From an uncultured Odoribacter sp. (GTDB taxonomy: Bacteria; Bacteroidota; Bacteroidia; Bacteroidales; Marinifilaceae), in contig CAJJNP010000040.1 of assembly GCA_905193145.1 (NCBI GenBank), positions 1-21,047 of the forward strand: DNA of 21,047 bases, read 5' to 3'. Below the pieces are notes generated by a model that saw only the letters and a program-made list of their open reading frames with translations, did no database searches and was not told the origin of the DNA. Made by a program: the position numbers and the translations under genes. Shown piece by piece: positions 1 through 8,999 of this stretch (within the stretch, counting starts at the first letter, position 1; every line of letters begins with the position of its first letter).

Positions 1-1113
1 TTGGCAGGGACTTTATGGAATGGATATTATATGGTTGTGGCTGAGGTGAATGCTTTGTTGGCACGTATGGATGCTGTGGTGACAATGGATGAAGAGGAAG
101 AACAGGAAAAAGCGCGGATTGTCTGTGAAGCAAAAGCCTTGAAGGCATGGTGCTATTTTGATTTGTTGCGTTTGTTTGCCCCTCGTTATGAAGGAAATGA
201 AAATAAAGACGGTATTATTTTGAAGAATCGGGTGGAACTGGATTTTTTGCCTCGCTCATCGGTGGAGGATTGTGTTAATGAAATCCGTACTTTGTTGAAA
301 CAAGCCAGGAGTGTTGATAATACTCCGGAAAATGTCTATTGGCTGTCAGATAAAGCTGTGGCTTATTTGCAGGTGGAATTGGAAATGTATGCCGGAAATT
401 TTTCTGCTGTCTTGGAGTTGACAAAGGATCTGGAATCGGAGTATCCGGAAAGCGTTTTGGGTGGTGATGTTTATAAGTATCTGTGGAGCAGTGATGAGTC
501 GGATGCCCGTATTTTTGCCAAGTATCAGTTGGAGCAGATTTATATGGAAATCCGTTTTGATACTTTTGAAAAGGGGGATTATCTGGTGTTGTCGCGGAAT
601 ATTGAATATGAGGAGCAGGATATTCGGAAGGAATGGTCAGAAATTCCATTTGTGATGCCTGATGGACAGCATGTTCGTTTGTTCGGAAAGTATAATAAGA
701 TGAATAGGGATGAAATTGTAAGTAAATATGTAAATGTATCTAGGGCTGCCGGTATGTGGCTGATGAGGGTGGAAGCTTTGGCGCGTACCGGTAAGGAGGG
801 AGAAGCTGTGAAACTGGCAAATCAGTTGTTAAAACGGCGTGGTGCTACGGAATGGGATATAAATCTTGCAGGGAATGAGCTAGTGAGCAAGATATTGATT
901 GAGAGACAAAAGGAATTTGTCGGAGAAGGTTCCCGTTATTTTGATATGAAGAGATGTGGATTGTCTGCTATTCGGTATGATATGTATGGGAATAAGGCGA
1001 TAGGTACTGTTAAGGCTGACGATTACCGGTGGACATTGCCTATTCCTGCCAGTGAATATCGTTATAATACATTGGTGGAACAAAATGAAGGGTGGCCTAA
1101 GTTGGCTGTGTAG
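1..1113 (+). CDS. RagB/SusD-family outer-membrane lipoprotein, 3' part only
   Basis: This is the C-terminal 370 residues of a SusD-like substrate-capturing lipoprotein; the family normally has about 480-550 residues, so the N-terminus, including the lipoprotein signal, lies before the window. The TTG at base 1 is an internal Leu codon, not a start. Visible family features are WNGYYMVVAEVNALL (6-20), the EAKALKAWCYFDLLRLF helix (43-59) of the TPR-like fold, RSSVEDCVNEI (85-95), and near the end the typical ERQKEFVGEGSRYFDMKR block followed by WTLPIPASEY. SusD proteins sit on the cell surface as a lid over a SusC TonB-dependent channel, whose gene should lie just upstream. The next gene starts 35 bases downstream with no promoter visible, so co-transcription is likely. 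The substrate cannot be read from this part. The family call is sure; the link to proteins or haem rests on the neighbours. Confidence 0.93.
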   Translation: MAGTLWNGYYMVVAEVNALLARMDAVVTMDEEEEQEKARIVCEAKALKAWCYFDLLRLFAPRYEGNENKDGIILKNRVELDFLPRSSVEDCVNEIRTLLKQARSVDNTPENVYWLSDKAVAYLQVELEMYAGNFSAVLELTKDLESEYPESVLGGDVYKYLWSSDESDARIFAKYQLEQIYMEIRFDTFEKGDYLVLSRNIEYEEQDIRKEWSEIPFVMPDGQHVRLFGKYNKMNRDEIVSKYVNVSRAAGMWLMRVEALARTGKEGEAVKLANQLLKRRGATEWDINLAGNELVSKILIERQKEFVGEGSRYFDMKRCGLSAIRYDMYGNKAIGTVKADDYRWTLPIPASEYRYNTLVEQNEGWPKLAV

Positions 1114-1148
1114 AATATATTAATTATGAACCATATAAAACAATAATT

Positions 1149-2357
1149 ATGAAGACGATAAGTAAATTAAAAAGCTTGCTTTTATTACTGGTTTTAGCAG
1201 TAGGAGTTTTTAGCTGTTCAGATTCGGAAGATACGGATTATACTGGAATTAATTCGATATATATCAGAACAAGTGAAGATCCTGTAATTATTGCTTCTGA
1301 TACAACAGCTTTGAAAGCTACCCTGACATTGACCAGAGCATATGACCAACCGGTGTCGTTGGAGATGGTTGTTAAGTCACAGGCAAAAGGTGTGGAGGAG
1401 TTGGTGACTATCCGTCCTATGGTTGTTACGATACCGGCAGGTTTACGTAATGTTGATTTTGAAGTAGTGTCTAACCAAAAGGATATAAGAGAGGCTGCGC
1501 AGATTGAAATTAGTGTTAAGGAACCTCTTCCGCAAAATGATATGCAGGTGAAGGAAACATTGCGTGTGAATGTGAAACCTTATCTATCAGCAGAGGATTT
1601 GACGGAAGAGCAGCAGGCATTGTTGGAAGGTTATAAGAATAAGGGGCTGGATTTGACAAAGTGGATCGGGGTGATTCCGGTGAAGGTGACGGTAGATGTG
1701 CCGCCTACTGATTATTTGGCATCTTTGGTGGGAGGTATGAATAAAACTTATGAGGGTAAGAGTGTTATTACGTTGAGTGAATATGCTACAATGGACCAGC
1801 CGGTGTTGAAGATGACAGAGAATCCGATGGGACTGATGGAGTTTCTGTATGATATCTTGCGTAAGGAAACAGTTGATAATGATGAATATTGGTATGGAGA
1901 ATATGCCAGTGAGTATTACCAGATTATGATGGATTTGATCGGATTGTCTAAAACAAGTGTTGAGAAGTTTGCTGTAACATTGGATAGTATCCGGGTGAAT
2001 ATGCCCCAAAATGGCGAGTCGATGGTTGAGTTTTTAGGAACTGTTATGAATTCGTATGAAGAGCCGTTGACAGTTGTACCTTTTGTATATAGTTATTCAG
2101 CTTGGGAGCGTTTGAAAGATAAGTTGGAGGCAGGAGATGAAAAGGCATTGGAGTGCGTGGAATACGGAGCGACGGTGAATCCTTTGAATTATCTGATAAA
2201 TTCTTCTATTGATACGGATGTTTGGAAAGATAGCAGCAGATGGATGGAGCCGACAGGTGTCTTGAAGGGCAATAAGTTGACGTTCCAGTTTAATTTTGAT
2301 CATGCAAGTGCTGCCGGATATACTAAAATTACGGTGGAATATATTTTACCTGAATAA
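1149..2357 (+). CDS. SusD-associated lipoprotein of unknown function (possibly DUF4929)
   Basis: A 402-residue protein with a lipoprotein signal peptide: a basic start (MKTISKLK), a hydrophobic run (9-21) and Cys at 23 in FSC. The residues after the Cys are acidic (SDSEDTD), which resembles the surface-export signal of Bacteroidota lipoproteins, so a surface location is inferred. Residues about 35-145 are beta-rich with alternating hydrophobics (VIIASDTTALKATLTL, VVTIPAG), like the immunoglobulin-type domains found at the start of many Sus-locus accessory lipoproteins. The remainder mixes strands with Tyr-rich helices (DNDEYWYGEYASEYYQIMMDL). I recall similar proteins under the name DUF4929, but this is from memory. 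No catalytic motif is apparent. Its place between the SusD gene and a protease suggests a surface glycan-, peptide- or cofactor-binding accessory protein. The lipoprotein call is firm; the function is unknown. Confidence 0.85.
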   Translation: MKTISKLKSLLLLLVLAVGVFSCSDSEDTDYTGINSIYIRTSEDPVIIASDTTALKATLTLTRAYDQPVSLEMVVKSQAKGVEELVTIRPMVVTIPAGLRNVDFEVVSNQKDIREAAQIEISVKEPLPQNDMQVKETLRVNVKPYLSAEDLTEEQQALLEGYKNKGLDLTKWIGVIPVKVTVDVPPTDYLASLVGGMNKTYEGKSVITLSEYATMDQPVLKMTENPMGLMEFLYDILRKETVDNDEYWYGEYASEYYQIMMDLIGLSKTSVEKFAVTLDSIRVNMPQNGESMVEFLGTVMNSYEEPLTVVPFVYSYSAWERLKDKLEAGDEKALECVEYGATVNPLNYLINSSIDTDVWKDSSRWMEPTGVLKGNKLTFQFNFDHASAAGYTKITVEYILPE

Positions 2358-2371
2358 TAAATTGGTTAGCG

Positions 2372-5191
2372 ATGAGGTGTTATTTGACTATTGTTTTATT
2401 GTGTATTTCTCTGTTGATGGCTAAGGGACAGGGGAATACTCCGGCAAATGAGCTGATTGCGTTGCCGGAAGGTACGGTGTACGAGCAGTTGCCTAATGGA
2501 TTGCATTATGTGATTAAGCAGAACGATATGCCGGGAAAGAAGGTGGAATTTCGGTTGATTTTGCGTGCTGGCTCTATTTTGCAGACTGATGATGAGGGTG
2601 GATTGGCTCATTTTCTGGAGCATATGGCATTTAATGGTACGAAAAATTTTCCGGAGAAGAAAATGGTGGAATATCTGGAGTCGTTGGGGGTGAAGTATGG
2701 GTTTGGTATTAACGCTTTTACCGGTTTTGACCGTACAATTTATATGTTTTCTATGCCGACAGACCGACCGGAGGATTTGGATAAGGGTCTGTTGATATTG
2801 AAGGATTGGCTGACCGGTATTACCATGGATCCGGAGCAGGTGGAACGGGAAAAGGGGGTGATTCTGGAAGAGGCACGCGGATATGATACAGGAGATCCTT
2901 TTTATGATTTGAAGGTGGGCGAAACTCGCTATAGCCAGAGAATGCCTTTGGGAACTGCAGAGGAGATTAAGAGTATGACTGCTGACAAGTTGAATAATTA
3001 TTATCGGAAATGGTATGTCCCGGAGTTGGCAACGGTGGTAGTCGTTGGAGATTTGAATGCAGCAGAAATGGAGCAGAAGGTTAAGCATGTGTTTGGCGAT
3101 ATCCCGACTGGCAAGTTGAAAGGATATAAAAATTATCCGTTGGAATATCAGGAGAGAATCGTTTGCCAAAAGATTGAGGATACATTGATTAACCGCTCTA
3201 CGTTAGAGTTGATAGTGCCGAAGCCGACAACGGTGCAGGCTACGTATGGAGACCGGTTGCAGAAAATGAAGGAGAGATTGCTGGTATCGGCCATCAATGC
3301 CCGTTTTTCTAATTTGAATACGCGTGCCTCGCTTTCCGATGATTGGTATTTGAGCGATAAGGATCATTTGGTGCTGTCTGTAAGTGGTGAAAACGAGAAG
3401 GAAATCAAGTGTAAAGTGGCAAATGCCGTCAATGCCTTGAAACAGATTCGTGAACAAGGTTTTTGCAAAGAGGAATTGGATGCACTAAAAAAGAGTGCCA
3501 TTCAGAAATTGGGGCATATTTATGCTGTGAAGAGTTCTGAACAGTGGTGTGAGGATTTTGCTGATTTGGCAATATCGGGAGAGCGTTATGTTACGGATAC
3601 GCTGCATAATGCCTGGCTAGCAGATGAATTGAATAAGATGGAGAGTAGAGAGTTGCAGCAATTGGTAGGGGATTGGTTCGGAGGATGGAAGAAAATACGG
3701 GTTACGTATCACTATAATCCGGAACGGAGTGCTGAGTTGTCGGGACAAGATATTTTGGCAGTACTAAAGGAGGGTGAAAATGCTCCGTGTAGGGATTATG
3801 AATATGTGGCAGAGGAACGGGAAGAAGAGGAAAAGGTGGAGATTCCCGATTTCCTGACACGTAAGTTTTCTCCGACTCATTTGTCGGTGGTTTCGGAACG
3901 GATGATAGAAGGATTGGAGGTGAAGGAAATCTGTCTGACGAACGGTGCTCGTATTATCTTGAAACGTACGAAGGATGACGAACGTCAGATTACATTGACC
4001 GCTTTTGCCAAAGGAGGAGCATCTGTGTTGACTCCTGAGAATTACCCGCTGTTGGAAGGGGTGGCCGGATATATGGAAATGGGGGGTATAGAGAAGATGG
4101 ATTATGATGATTATTATGAGATGTTAAGTCAGGAAAATATGGCATTTTCAGTGACGTTCGAACCCTATTGGCATGGTTGGATGGCTATGGCTCCGGCAGA
4201 TAAGGCTACGGAGTTGTGCCGTTTGGTTTATGAAAAGTGTTTTTATCCTGAAAAACGGTATGATGATTTTGAGGAGGTTAAAAAAGAGATGCTGGAAGAT
4301 ATGGGAGAGGAAACTGTATTGTCAAAGATGCTGAAGAATGCCCCCGACCGTCAGATGTCTGCAAGAATTGATGAGTTGATGGGTAATTCACAGACGAACG
4401 GTTCGATGGCTGATAGCCGCGAAGAGGTGGAAGCGATGAATTTGGATAATATTGCTGATTTTTACCGGCAACTGTATACAAATCCTAATGGGCTGGTGTG
4501 TGTGGCTTGCGGTAATTTCGATATGGCAGAGGTGGAAAGGAATCTGGTGGCTATGTTAAGTATGTTTCCTGCACAGGATAAGCCGAATAATTGGGTGTTG
4601 CCTGATTTTGCATATCCGGCCGGCGGTTTTAGTGAGAAGTTTCCCAATGCCAATGAAGGACAGACGATATTTGATTATCTGTATTATGGTTCCTATGAGG
4701 CAGGTTTGCGGAATTCTCTGATGTTGAAATTGGTAAGGGATGTGGTTCGCAATCGTCTGCTGAGTATTTTGAGAGAACAGGAGTCTCTGCTTTATTCTCC
4801 TTATATGTTGTTGTATTATAAAGGTCTGCCAATAGCTGGATATTATTTTGATATCAATGCTTCTGTGGATACCAAGAATATGGAAAAAGTGGATAAGTTA
4901 TTGAAGGAGATTATTCGAGACGTACAGGAAAATGAAATTGATGCAGAAGAATTGGCAGCATTGCAGCGGTCTTTTGTGGTGACGCGTCGTGAAGTGGTGA
5001 ATGATTATGCCACTGCCGAATGGAAAAAATATCTGACAGGTGCTTTGCGGGATGGAGAGACTTTGGACGATTTGGCTCGGTATGATGAGATTTTGTATTC
5101 GATTACTCCTGCAGATTTGATGCAGGCTTGCCGCAAGTATCTGAATATGGAAAACAGCGGTCTCCTGATGATGCAGGGAGAGGATAAATGA
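2372..5191 (+). CDS. Periplasmic or exported M16-family zinc protease (two-domain)
   Basis: A 939-residue metallopeptidase of the pitrilysin/insulinase family. A short signal peptide (hydrophobic 4-16, likely cleaved near AKGQG) sends it to the periplasm or beyond. The N-terminal half holds the inverted zinc motif HFLEH at 80-84; Glu160 (VEREKGVILEE) follows after 75 residues and fits the expected HxxEH-(74-76)-E spacing, so all zinc ligands and the catalytic Glu are present. The second half (from about 515, LTNGARIILKR) is a second M16 unit without HxxEH. It keeps the substrate-binding Arg/Tyr region RNRLLSILREQESLLY (793-808), as in inactive partner domains. The two halves are joined by an acidic linker (482-490). 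M16 enzymes degrade unfolded proteins or peptides inside a closed chamber. The gene starts 14 bases after the lipoprotein gene and is followed 31 bases later by a ChaN gene, which suggests it trims peptides or haem proteins brought in by the SusC/D complex. Confidence 0.93.
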   Translation: MRCYLTIVLLCISLLMAKGQGNTPANELIALPEGTVYEQLPNGLHYVIKQNDMPGKKVEFRLILRAGSILQTDDEGGLAHFLEHMAFNGTKNFPEKKMVEYLESLGVKYGFGINAFTGFDRTIYMFSMPTDRPEDLDKGLLILKDWLTGITMDPEQVEREKGVILEEARGYDTGDPFYDLKVGETRYSQRMPLGTAEEIKSMTADKLNNYYRKWYVPELATVVVVGDLNAAEMEQKVKHVFGDIPTGKLKGYKNYPLEYQERIVCQKIEDTLINRSTLELIVPKPTTVQATYGDRLQKMKERLLVSAINARFSNLNTRASLSDDWYLSDKDHLVLSVSGENEKEIKCKVANAVNALKQIREQGFCKEELDALKKSAIQKLGHIYAVKSSEQWCEDFADLAISGERYVTDTLHNAWLADELNKMESRELQQLVGDWFGGWKKIRVTYHYNPERSAELSGQDILAVLKEGENAPCRDYEYVAEEREEEEKVEIPDFLTRKFSPTHLSVVSERMIEGLEVKEICLTNGARIILKRTKDDERQITLTAFAKGGASVLTPENYPLLEGVAGYMEMGGIEKMDYDDYYEMLSQENMAFSVTFEPYWHGWMAMAPADKATELCRLVYEKCFYPEKRYDDFEEVKKEMLEDMGEETVLSKMLKNAPDRQMSARIDELMGNSQTNGSMADSREEVEAMNLDNIADFYRQLYTNPNGLVCVACGNFDMAEVERNLVAMLSMFPAQDKPNNWVLPDFAYPAGGFSEKFPNANEGQTIFDYLYYGSYEAGLRNSLMLKLVRDVVRNRLLSILREQESLLYSPYMLLYYKGLPIAGYYFDINASVDTKNMEKVDKLLKEIIRDVQENEIDAEELAALQRSFVVTRREVVNDYATAEWKKYLTGALRDGETLDDLARYDEILYSITPADLMQACRKYLNMENSGLLMMQGEDK

Positions 5192-5222
5192 CAGGTAGAA
5201 TGGAATTTAAAAAGTAGATGAT

Positions 5223-6095
5223 ATGAAAATTTTTCAGTGTATTTTATGGATAGTGTTATTATGTGTCTCCATTGAAAGTTGGGGACAGGAGAAGAGGGCT
5301 TATCGCTTGTTTAATGCCGAGGGGAAGGAAGTGGAATACCGGGAGATGCTGAAGGTGTTGAAAAATCAGGATGTTGTATTTTTAGGCGAGGTGCATAATT
5401 GTGCAATTGCTCATTGGATGGAGTATGAGATTGTGAGGGATTTATGCGAAGCTCATAAGGATAAGTTGACTATCGGACTGGAGATGCTGGAGGCAGATAA
5501 TCAGTTGATTTTAGATGAATATTTAGGAGGGTTGATATCTTCTGACCGTTTTGAAGAAGAGGCTCGTCTGTGGCCTAATTATTTTACGGACTATGCTGCT
5601 GTTGTCGGATTGGGACGCGAGTATGGCCTGAAGGTGGTGGCTACGAATGTGCCGCGACGTTATGCCAATATGGTGAAGAATGGCGGATTTGAGGCTTTGG
5701 AGAAATTATCGGCAGAGGCAAAACGGTATATGGCTCCTCTACCGATTGATTATATACCGGATGAGGAGGCTGCCGGCATGTTCGGTATGATGATGATGGG
5801 GGGAGGAAAACATGCAGATCCGGAAAATATGGCTAAAGCACAAGCATTGAAGGATGCAACGATGGGATGGTTTATTGTACGGCATTTAAAATCTAAATTA
5901 GTACATTTGAATGGTAATTATCATTCTGATTTTAAGAAAGGAATTGTTACTTATTTGAGTAAATATCGCCCGGGATTGAAAATTGCCACTGTATGTTCGG
6001 TACGGCAAGATGAGATAGATAAATTGGGTGAGGAAAATAGAGGACGTGCGGATTTTTATATCTGTGTTCCTACAGATATGACAATGACTTATTAA
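5223..6095 (+). CDS. ChaN/DUF399-family haem-binding-type protein
   Basis: A 290-residue protein with an N-terminal hydrophobic signal (7-19), probably cut after SWG or SWGQ. A lipoprotein cut at Cys14 is possible but less likely because the hydrophobic core would be short. Family hallmarks are FLGEVHN (53-59), TIGLEML (83-89), the ANxPRRYA-type segment ATNVPRRYA (140-148) and LNGNYHSDFKKGI (229-241). In Campylobacter, ChaN is an iron-regulated lipoprotein that binds haem as a cofacial pair; other members have unclear roles, so haem binding here is inference. A Met-rich stretch (GMFGMMMMGGG, 185-195) could contribute metal or haem contacts. It is the last gene of the SusD, lipoprotein, M16 block, and a new promoter begins 26 bases after its stop. 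The family is clear; the ligand is untested. Confidence 0.88.
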   Translation: MKIFQCILWIVLLCVSIESWGQEKRAYRLFNAEGKEVEYREMLKVLKNQDVVFLGEVHNCAIAHWMEYEIVRDLCEAHKDKLTIGLEMLEADNQLILDEYLGGLISSDRFEEEARLWPNYFTDYAAVVGLGREYGLKVVATNVPRRYANMVKNGGFEALEKLSAEAKRYMAPLPIDYIPDEEAAGMFGMMMMGGGKHADPENMAKAQALKDATMGWFIVRHLKSKLVHLNGNYHSDFKKGIVTYLSKYRPGLKIATVCSVRQDEIDKLGEENRGRADFYICVPTDMTMTY

Positions 6096-6121
6096 GTATT
6101 CTTTTTTGTCAGGAGATACCA

Positions 6122-6152
6122 TTGGTGAAGTTTTTTGTTTTCCTTATTTTTG
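6122..6152 (+). promoter_or_regulatory. Promoter of the men operon (sigma-ABfr type)
   Basis: A TTGG -33 element at 6122-6125 and a -7 element TATTTTTG at 6145-6152 match the Bacteroidota TTTG / TAnnTTTG pattern with a 19-base spacer. Transcription would start near 6158-6160, leaving only about 10 bases before the menF ATG. It separates the men genes from the SusD-M16-ChaN unit upstream. Confidence 0.7.
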
Positions 6153-6169
6153 CAGGAAATACAAATTGA

Positions 6170-7267
6170 ATGCAACAAATGGATGTTTTAGAAGCTTTGG
6201 CTTTCTGCTTGAAGCGGGGAATCGCTTTTTATGCATATCGTTTACCTGGAGAAAAGAGTTTTTGCTTTGGTGCTCAGCTGGAGGGTGAAGTGGTATGTCT
6301 GGATAGCGTGGAAAATCTGGCGGACAGTGATGGATTTGTGGCAGTTCCTTTTCGAGAAGATGAGGGGGCTGCCCCATTGTTTATACGGGGGGATGTGGTA
6401 TTTGAAGATATGACGGAAGAGCAGGAGGTGTTGGCAAATTTGCAGCAGGCAGAGAGGAAGAAGGGGGTGGATGTAAAGCCAAAGAAGGCATGCAGTAGGG
6501 AGGATTATCGGAAACAGGCTGATGGCATGATTGGTGCATTGCAGCAAAAGGTGGCCCGGAAAGCTGTGTTGGCGAGAGGTATAGTCGTGGAGACAGATGC
6601 ATATTGCCGAGCCCCGCAGTGGTTTGAATCACTTGCGTTGCGTTATCCGGATGCTTTTGTATTTTTGGTGTCGGTACCGGGAAAAATGACTTGGATGGGT
6701 GCGACACCGGAGATTTTATTGAAGCAGGGAGAACGGGAGGTGGTGACGATGTCGCTGGCAGGAACCCGTAAAGTTGGGAGTGTAGGTGAGTGGGGTGGTA
6801 AGGAGTTGGAAGAGCAACGAATTGTGACGGAGTATATTGCCGATTTGCTGCAGAAAGTAGGAGAGTGGAGTGTAGAAGGGCCTTTTACGAAGCAGGCAGG
6901 AGGAGTGGAGCATTTGTGTACGGTTTTTAAAAAAAACGGTCAATTGTCGCTTGTAGATGTAGAACGGCTGCGTAGAATATTGCATCCGACTCCGGCAGTG
7001 GGTGGTTTCCCTTTGCGGGAAGCATTGGAGATTATTCGTCGGGAAGAAGGGATACATCGACGTTATTATGCCGGCTATGTAGGTCCGTGGTATCGGAGCG
7101 GCTGTTTTCAATGGTATGTAAATTTGCGTAGTATGGAACTGTTTCCTGGTGCTGTACGTTTGTATGTAGGGGGAGGGATTACGGCTTTGTCGGATGCGGA
7201 GAAGGAGTGGGAGGAAACGGTGATGAAGTCAAGAACGTTGCTGGATGTGATAGGAAATGATTTATGA
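6170..7267 (+). CDS. menF: Isochorismate synthase (menaquinone-specific)
   Basis: Converts chorismate to isochorismate, the first committed step to menaquinone. The 365 residues carry the chorismate-binding fold: GATPE (177-181), the LAGTRK segment (196-201), GGVEHLCTVF (244-253), LHPTPAVGG (271-279), YAGYVG (300-305) and GGGI (334-337), with the closing KEWEETVMKSR helix supplying acidic magnesium ligands. The LHPTPAVGG and YAGYVG blocks are typical of isochorismate synthases and related salicylate or anthranilate enzymes; menD directly behind it fixes the assignment. The N-terminal third is short and diverged, so the protein is shorter than the roughly 430-residue E. coli MenF. The ATG at 6170 is chosen because it lies just after the promoter; a second ATG at 6179 is a possible alternative. 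It overlaps menD by 4 bases (ATGA), implying coupled translation. Confidence 0.95.
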   Translation: MQQMDVLEALAFCLKRGIAFYAYRLPGEKSFCFGAQLEGEVVCLDSVENLADSDGFVAVPFREDEGAAPLFIRGDVVFEDMTEEQEVLANLQQAERKKGVDVKPKKACSREDYRKQADGMIGALQQKVARKAVLARGIVVETDAYCRAPQWFESLALRYPDAFVFLVSVPGKMTWMGATPEILLKQGEREVVTMSLAGTRKVGSVGEWGGKELEEQRIVTEYIADLLQKVGEWSVEGPFTKQAGGVEHLCTVFKKNGQLSLVDVERLRRILHPTPAVGGFPLREALEIIRREEGIHRRYYAGYVGPWYRSGCFQWYVNLRSMELFPGAVRLYVGGGITALSDAEKEWEETVMKSRTLLDVIGNDL

Positions 7268-8982
7268 GAATTGATGAAATGATGGAAAATATAAAAAGTA
7301 CAGAAAAGGAGGGAGTGAAGATATTGTTGGATGGGTTGGTAGCGAAAGGCGTGAAGCATGTGGTGCTTTCACCGGGTTCTCGGAATGCTCCTTTGTTAAT
7401 GGGAGTGGCAAGGGAGAAACGTTTGAAGCATTATGTGGTGGTGGATGAAAGAAGTGCTGCTTTTTTTGCTTTGGGAATGGTGCAGCGACTGGGCGAACCG
7501 GTGGCTGTGGTCTGTACATCTGGAAGTGCTTTGTTGAATTATGCACCGGCTATTTCAGAGGCTTATTATCAGCGGTTACCTTTGCTGGTTGTGTCTGCAG
7601 ATCGACCTGTAGCTTGGATAGATCAAGATGATAGTCAGACGATTCGGCAACGTGGAATTTTACAGAATATAGTGAAAGCTTCATTTGAACTAGCGGGAGA
7701 GGTGAGAGATGATGAAGAATGTTGGTTGGCTGTGCGGATGGTGAATGATGCGATTGAATGCGCGGTGAAGGGACGAAGGGGACCGGTGCATATCAATGTG
7801 CCGTTGCGTGAGCCTTTATATGGCCAGCGGGAGTGGAATCAAATGGAGCATGTTAGAAATATAGAGCGGATAGATGGAGGAGATATAATTGCCCCGGAGG
7901 TGATGTCTGTTTTATCCGAGCGATTTGAAAATTGTCCGAAAGTGATGATTTTGGCCGGTTGTCATTTGCCAGAGCGAAAGGTTCAAGAGGCGTTGATTCG
8001 GTTGGGAGAATTGGAAAATGTGGTGATTTTGTCTGAAACTCCAGCCAATACAGGGAATTGTAAGCAAATCGGCATGATTGACCGGGTGTTGGCAACAGTG
8101 GATGAGCATGAACGGAGGGAGTTTGCTCCGGATTTGTTGGTGACTTTGGGAGGTCCGTTGATATCCCGTCATGTAAAAGCTTTTTTGAGAAGGTTTCGTC
8201 CGCAGGAGCATTGGCATATTGACAGGAGTACTCATTTGGTGGATACTTTCCAGGTGTTGACGAAGCAGGTGGATTTGGAAGCGGGAAGCTTTTTGGATGC
8301 ATTGAGCCGACAGGTGAAGGAAAGACATTCTGATTATGCAACCCGTTGGCAAGCTAAGAAACAGTTGTCGGATGTACGGCATGCGGAATTTGACCAAGAG
8401 GTGGGATGGTGTGATTGGAAGGCTTTTTCGATATTGTTGCCAGCGATCCCCCAGGGGGTGGCATTGCAATTGGGAAATAGTACGCCGGCTCGATACGGAC
8501 AGTTGTTTGACTGCAGACAGATGGAGCGTGTGGATGCAAACCGTGGGACAAGCGGAATTGACGGAGCGACCTCTACTGCCGTGGGGGCTGCGGTGCTGAA
8601 TCCGGGAATGACACTTTTGATTACCGGAGATATGAGTTTCCTGTATGATTCTAATGCATTGTGGAACCGGTATATTACTCCACGATTAAAGATTGTTGTG
8701 ATGAAGAATGGTGGAGGCGGGATATTCCGCTTTATTCAAGGACCGTCTGAGCTGGAGGAACTGGAGGAGTGTTTTGAAACCCGGCAAGAGGTGAATGTCC
8801 GGGGGTATGCGGATTTGCATCATTTTGCTTTTTTCCGTGCAGAAAGTGTTGGGGAGTTACAGCAGGTATTGCCCGATTTTTGGGCAGAGCGTGACAGTCC
8901 TGCCATGTTGGAAATAGATACGACTATGTGCGATAATGCTGCGCAACTGAAGGCGTATTTCAGAAAGTTATCAGGAGAATAA
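7264..8982 (+). CDS. menD: SEPHCHC synthase (2-succinyl-5-enolpyruvyl-6-hydroxy-3-cyclohexene-1-carboxylate synthase)
   Basis: A thiamine-diphosphate enzyme that decarboxylates 2-oxoglutarate and adds the succinyl unit to isochorismate. The length of 572 residues is usual for MenD. Motifs in order: LSPGSRNAPL (35-44), DERSAAFFALG (61-71, whose Glu62 is the expected cofactor-activating Glu), TSGSALLNYAPA (85-96), VSADRP (110-115), QTIRQ (125-129), the late NRGTSGIDGATS segment, then the GDMSFLYDSNALWN ThDP/Mg block (about 455-468) and KNGGGGIFRFI. The start codon at 7264 overlaps the menF stop; Met6 and Met7 are less likely starts because the ATGA overlap is typical of this operon layout. The enzyme acts in the cytoplasm. 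No truncation or missing key residue was seen. Confidence 0.97.
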   Translation: MRIDEMMENIKSTEKEGVKILLDGLVAKGVKHVVLSPGSRNAPLLMGVAREKRLKHYVVVDERSAAFFALGMVQRLGEPVAVVCTSGSALLNYAPAISEAYYQRLPLLVVSADRPVAWIDQDDSQTIRQRGILQNIVKASFELAGEVRDDEECWLAVRMVNDAIECAVKGRRGPVHINVPLREPLYGQREWNQMEHVRNIERIDGGDIIAPEVMSVLSERFENCPKVMILAGCHLPERKVQEALIRLGELENVVILSETPANTGNCKQIGMIDRVLATVDEHERREFAPDLLVTLGGPLISRHVKAFLRRFRPQEHWHIDRSTHLVDTFQVLTKQVDLEAGSFLDALSRQVKERHSDYATRWQAKKQLSDVRHAEFDQEVGWCDWKAFSILLPAIPQGVALQLGNSTPARYGQLFDCRQMERVDANRGTSGIDGATSTAVGAAVLNPGMTLLITGDMSFLYDSNALWNRYITPRLKIVVMKNGGGGIFRFIQGPSELEELEECFETRQEVNVRGYADLHHFAFFRAESVGELQQVLPDFWAERDSPAMLEIDTTMCDNAAQLKAYFRKLSGE

Positions 8983-8999
8983 TTATTTAAAATCAAAAT

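Noticed and set aside
1..1113. Complete SusD gene starting at the TTG of base 1
   Set aside because: The protein would lack a signal peptide and lipobox and the first 110-150 family residues; the frame is simply cut by the window.
2396..3169. 257-codon open frame on the minus strand inside the M16 protease gene
   Set aside because: It is antisense to a gene with clear zinc-site motifs, its translation is His/Ile/Leu-rich without domain signs, and it has no promoter; an effect of codon bias.
7912..8469. 185-codon open frame on the minus strand inside menD
   Set aside because: It lies opposite conserved MenD sequence, has odd composition, and a competing frame overlaps it; a shadow.
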